The notes below the pieces were generated by a model, which did not search any database, had not been told where the DNA came from, and saw only the letters and a program-made list of their open reading frames with translations. A program made the translations under genes and the position numbers. This document shows positions 7,085 through 9,320 of a stretch of DNA of 9,320 nucleotides, piece by piece (positions within the stretch are counted from its first letter, which is position 1; each line of letters opens with the position of its first letter). Origin of the DNA: Gemmatimonadales bacterium (GTDB lineage: Bacteria; Gemmatimonadota; Gemmatimonadetes; Gemmatimonadales; GWC2-71-9); NCBI GenBank assembly GCA_025929805.1, contig JAICPP010000124.1:1-9320 (forward strand). The letters run 5' to 3'.

Positions 7085-7583
7085 TCGCGAGCCGCTCCAG
7101 ACGCGTGCCGAGGTGCCCCCACCACTCCAGACGTTCGATCACCGCTGCCAGCAGCTCATCCAGTCGGCACTCTAGCTCCGGACTCAGCCCGGAGAACATT
7201 TCCACCCGGACGGGTTGGAGGCCCATCGCAACCAGCCTCGCGGGCAAGAAGCCGCGCAGCTCAGCCAGAGCCAGAACCTCCCGCAGGTCGACCTGATGGG
7301 GGGAGAGCTTCAGGGCGAAATAGCGTGGCAGTTCCTCACGTTCCAGCACGATCAGCTCGCCAGGCGGGCCACCCCGATCGATGGCATCCAGCAGGAGTAG
7401 CTCGGGTGTCTGCTCAATCAGCGGCAGCAGGTTCATTCCCCAGGTGCCACCGTCTACCAGGTGAACCGATGGCGGTAGGATCCATTGCTCGCGCAACCGT
7501 TGCAGCGCCACGATGCCCAACCCATCGTCCGCCATGATCGGATTGCCCAACCCGATGACGAGTGCCTTGGCGGTGTCATTCAT
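7077..7583 (-). CDS. hyaD: Hydrogenase maturation endopeptidase HyaD/HybD family (M52)
   Basis: A nickel-recognising endopeptidase that removes the C-terminal tail of the large subunit once nickel is inserted. The start is the ATG at 7581-7583, giving 168 residues (HybD has about 164). The longer frame upstream encodes no family sequence and lies within hyaC. Key positions match HybD: GLGNPIMADDGLG with D20 at the nickel-ligand position Glu16, LLLLDAID with D66 for Asp62, and KLSPHQVDL-like sequence with H96 for His93. DGGTWGM at 44-50 is also family-typical. The start overlaps the hyaC stop by eight bases (ATGAATGA), and the stop overlaps the hypA start by eight. The substrate is almost certainly HyaB, encoded two genes upstream, whose C-terminus carries a matching 15-residue tail. 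Confidence 0.95.
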   Translation of the reverse strand: MNDTAKALVIGLGNPIMADDGLGIVALQRLREQWILPPSVHLVDGGTWGMNLLPLIEQTPELLLLDAIDRGGPPGELIVLEREELPRYFALKLSPHQVDLREVLALAELRGFLPARLVAMGLQPVRVEMFSGLSPELECRLDELLAAVIERLEWWGHLGTRLERLASA

Positions 7584-8334
7584 CAACGAACTTCTGGTTG
7601 GAGGGTACGAACCGGCCGCCGCTGATGATGGAGGAGATCGTACCACCCCGCTCGAGGAGGTCGGCCCGGGTGGCCAAGTAGACGTGAATGGGGATGAAGA
7701 TGAGGAAGGCCCAGGTTGCCACGTGATGGACGAACCTCACCACCGGCATTCCCCCCAATAACGGCCCTACCCAGCCGAAAACCGCGAAGAAGAATCCCCC
7801 CGGGTCCGATTGACCATAGAGCGCAAACCCGGTGATCACCTGGACCAGCGCCAAGCCGTAGATTGCGGTGTAGCTCAGCTGCTGGAGTGGGTTGTGCCCC
7901 AGGTAGTGAGGCGCCTTCTCGGGGTGAATCAGCAAATAGTACTTCACCTGCTTGACCAGATTGATCCAGTCGCTCCGGCGGATTGGGAACAACGCTTTCC
8001 ACCGCTCGTACTTATTGCCCACGAACAGCCAGTAGCCCCGCACGATTGCGGTGGCCACCAGGATCGCGGCCGCGGCGAAGTGCAGAAACCGGACCCACCC
8101 CATCAAATAATGGGAGCTGGTGTCTCCCCCGGTCACGAAATAAGGACGTCCGATGTACAGGCCAGTCACTGCGAGGATTAACACCGAGAGCGCTGCCGCC
8201 CAGTGCATCACTCTGATGGGCCACTCCCAGAGATAGACCCAGTGGTAGTCACCGGTGGGGGGTGGCACGTCATGCCCCAGAGCGAATCCCTTTCGTCTCT
8301 GCGGCCGAGGTGCTGACGCACCCGCGGCAGTCAT
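7576..8334 (-). CDS. hyaC: Ni/Fe-hydrogenase b-type cytochrome subunit HyaC
   Basis: A di-haem membrane cytochrome b that anchors the hydrogenase dimer and passes electrons from H2 to quinone. The product has 252 residues from the ATG at 8332-8334. Four hydrophobic spans are visible at about 42-62, 80-105, 150-173 and 198-222, with a charged loop at 106-148. Histidines H44, H85, H203 and H217 fall where the haem ligands of HydC from Wolinella lie, including the characteristic 14-residue spacing in the last helix (FVHH to PIHVYL). The soluble N-terminus (GDYHWVYLWEWPIRVMHW) is typical. The open frame continues upstream through hyaB, but that part has no membrane or family character. The chosen start overlaps the hyaB stop by four bases (ATGA) and has an AGGTGA seven bases upstream. 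The hyaD start overlaps the end by eight bases. Confidence 0.95.
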   Translation of the reverse strand: MTAAGASAPRPQRRKGFALGHDVPPPTGDYHWVYLWEWPIRVMHWAAALSVLILAVTGLYIGRPYFVTGGDTSSHYLMGWVRFLHFAAAAILVATAIVRGYWLFVGNKYERWKALFPIRRSDWINLVKQVKYYLLIHPEKAPHYLGHNPLQQLSYTAIYGLALVQVITGFALYGQSDPGGFFFAVFGWVGPLLGGMPVVRFVHHVATWAFLIFIPIHVYLATRADLLERGGTISSIISGGRFVPSNQKFVDE

Positions 8335-9320
8335 TGGACCCTCACCTGGGTGACGAGATTTCCGGTCGCATCGAGGACGTGGACGCCGCAGGCCATGCAG
8401 GGGTCGAACGAGTGGATCGTACGGAGGATCTCGAGCGGCTGATCGGGCTTGAGCAGGGGATGATTGTCCACCAGTGCGGCCTCGTAAGGACCCATCTGTC
8501 CCTTCGCGTCCCGGGGTGAGCAGTTCCAGGTGCTGGGAACCACGCACTGGTAGCGGGAGATCTTCCCGTTTTCGATCTGTACCCAGTGGCCCAAGGCTCC
8601 CCGTGGAGCATCGAGGTATCCATAGCCCTGCGCTTTGGCCGGCCAGCTGTCCGGCTCCCACTTACCGCCGTCGAAGGTCCGGGTGTCGCCGCTCCTGATC
8701 CGGTCAACCAACCGGTCATACCACACGTTCATCCTGCGGGCGAGTAACACCGTCTCCATGCCCCGAGCCGCCACTCGGCCCAGGGTGGAAAAGAGCGCCT
8801 CGGCGCCAACCTCGAGCCGGTCGAGCACCTCCTTGACCATCGCGCGGATCTCCTCGTGACCCGCGGCGAACCCTACCAGCGCCCGCGCGAGCGGCCCCAC
8901 TTCCATGGGCTTCTCGTCGTACCGCGGTGCCTTCATCCAGGTGTACTTGGGCGAATCCTGCAGATACTGCCAGGGTGTGGGGGGGCCGGCGTACTTGGGT
9001 GTCGTTTCTCCTTCGTACGGATGCAGGCCGGCATCGTCACCCTTGGAGTACTCGTACCAGGAGCTGGTGATGTACTCCTTTATCCGGTTCTGGTCGTAAG
9101 GCCACACCCGGGTGAGATCGCGATTGAGCACGATCCCCCGTGGCAGGTACAGCCTCTCTAGGTCACGTACGTCCCCCTCAGGGAACTCCCCCACTGCCAA
9201 GTAGTTCTTCACCCCGCCGCCGATCGAGGCCCACTCCTTGTAGAAGCCCGCGATGGCGAGAACGTCCGGCCAGTAGACCTGCTCCACGAACTGCTGCGCC
9301 CGGGTGATCATGTCGCGAAC
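8331..9320 (-). CDS. hyaB: [NiFe]-hydrogenase large subunit, group 1 uptake type, 5' partial
   Basis: Catalytic subunit that oxidises H2 at a NiFe(CN)2CO centre. The frame runs off the right edge of the window, leaving the C-terminal 329 residues of about 570-600. The Met at 9309-9311 is internal, because the preceding codons (V-R-D) continue the family sequence. Seen are FVEQVYWPDVLAIAGFYKEW, KAPRYDEKPMEVGPLAR, LFSTLGRVAAR, APRGALGHW, a WNCSPRD motif and IHSFDPCMACGVH, where C308, C311 and H314 (visible numbering) form the DPCxxCxxH nickel motif. A 15-residue tail (VLDATGNLVTQVRVQ) follows H314 and should be cut off by HyaD. Overall resemblance is to HupL/HyaB of membrane-bound group 1 enzymes, which agrees with the cytochrome b gene next door. 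The N-terminal CxxC motif and the small subunit are outside the window, so the subgroup cannot be settled. A Cys before SPRD is a less usual residue. Confidence 0.96.
   Translation of the reverse strand, partial: VRDMITRAQQFVEQVYWPDVLAIAGFYKEWASIGGGVKNYLAVGEFPEGDVRDLERLYLPRGIVLNRDLTRVWPYDQNRIKEYITSSWYEYSKGDDAGLHPYEGETTPKYAGPPTPWQYLQDSPKYTWMKAPRYDEKPMEVGPLARALVGFAAGHEEIRAMVKEVLDRLEVGAEALFSTLGRVAARGMETVLLARRMNVWYDRLVDRIRSGDTRTFDGGKWEPDSWPAKAQGYGYLDAPRGALGHWVQIENGKISRYQCVVPSTWNCSPRDAKGQMGPYEAALVDNHPLLKPDQPLEILRTIHSFDPCMACGVHVLDATGNLVTQVRVQ
8334..8378 (-). other. Cleavable C-terminal propeptide of the hydrogenase large subunit
   Basis: These 15 codons encode the residues after the His of DPCMACGVH, up to the last sense codon. 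In the family this tail keeps the active-site cleft open during metal insertion and is removed by the HyaD-type protease after the conserved His. Presence of both the tail and hyaD in the same operon fits this processing. The cut site is inferred from the family. Confidence 0.8.
8342..8347 (-). promoter_or_regulatory. Ribosome-binding site deciding the hyaC start
   Basis: Minus-strand AGGTGA, inside the last codons of hyaB and seven bases before the ATG at 8334. It supports this start over the much longer upstream extension of the same frame, which lies wholly within hyaB. Confidence 0.6.

Noticed and set aside
7584..7646. Upstream extension of the hyaD frame
   Set aside because: The 21 extra residues overlap hyaC and match nothing. 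The ATG at 7583 gives the usual short N-terminus before GLGNP.
8335..8661. Upstream extension of the hyaC frame
   Set aside because: It lies inside hyaB in another frame and is low in hydrophobic residues. The ATG at 8334 has an ATGA junction and a good ribosome-binding site.

Overview
The window is a GC-rich bacterial chromosomal segment. Codon third positions are mostly G or C, and all genes read cleanly on that bias. It carries most of one [NiFe]-hydrogenase gene cluster on the minus strand and, facing it, the 3' part of one unrelated peptidase gene on the plus strand. The sequence alone does not fix the organism. A group 1 (membrane-bound, H2-uptake type) hydrogenase with a di-haem cytochrome b points to a free-living bacterium able to feed electrons from H2 into its quinone pool.

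Layout. Positions 1-1359 (+) hold a metallocarboxypeptidase of peptidase family M32 whose N-terminus lies before the window. Five bases later the minus-strand operon ends. Read in its own direction from 9320 down to 1365 it is: hyaB (large subunit, N-terminal part missing), hyaC (cytochrome b), hyaD (maturation endopeptidase), hypA, hypB, hypF, hypC, hypD, hypE. No gap between genes exceeds 23 bases and most neighbours overlap, so this looks like one translationally coupled transcript. Its promoter, and presumably the small-subunit gene, lie beyond position 9320.

How the genes work together. From family knowledge, HypF and HypE make the cyanide ligands from carbamoyl phosphate. HypC and HypD carry and assemble the Fe(CN)2CO unit. 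HypA and HypB insert nickel, and HyaD then trims the last 15 residues of the large subunit after the His of its DPCxxCxxH motif. HyaC anchors the mature enzyme to the membrane and passes electrons to quinone. The full hypABFCDE set is present, but no hypX, hyaE/hyaF-like or hox-type accessory gene is seen.

The most unusual feature is HypA. It is only 86 residues long and lacks the whole four-cysteine zinc ribbon, although its N-terminal nickel site and what looks like the family's normal C-terminal strand are both kept. The paired HypB also lacks the N-terminal high-affinity nickel motif. I see no mobile element, RNA gene, CRISPR array or wholly unknown system here.
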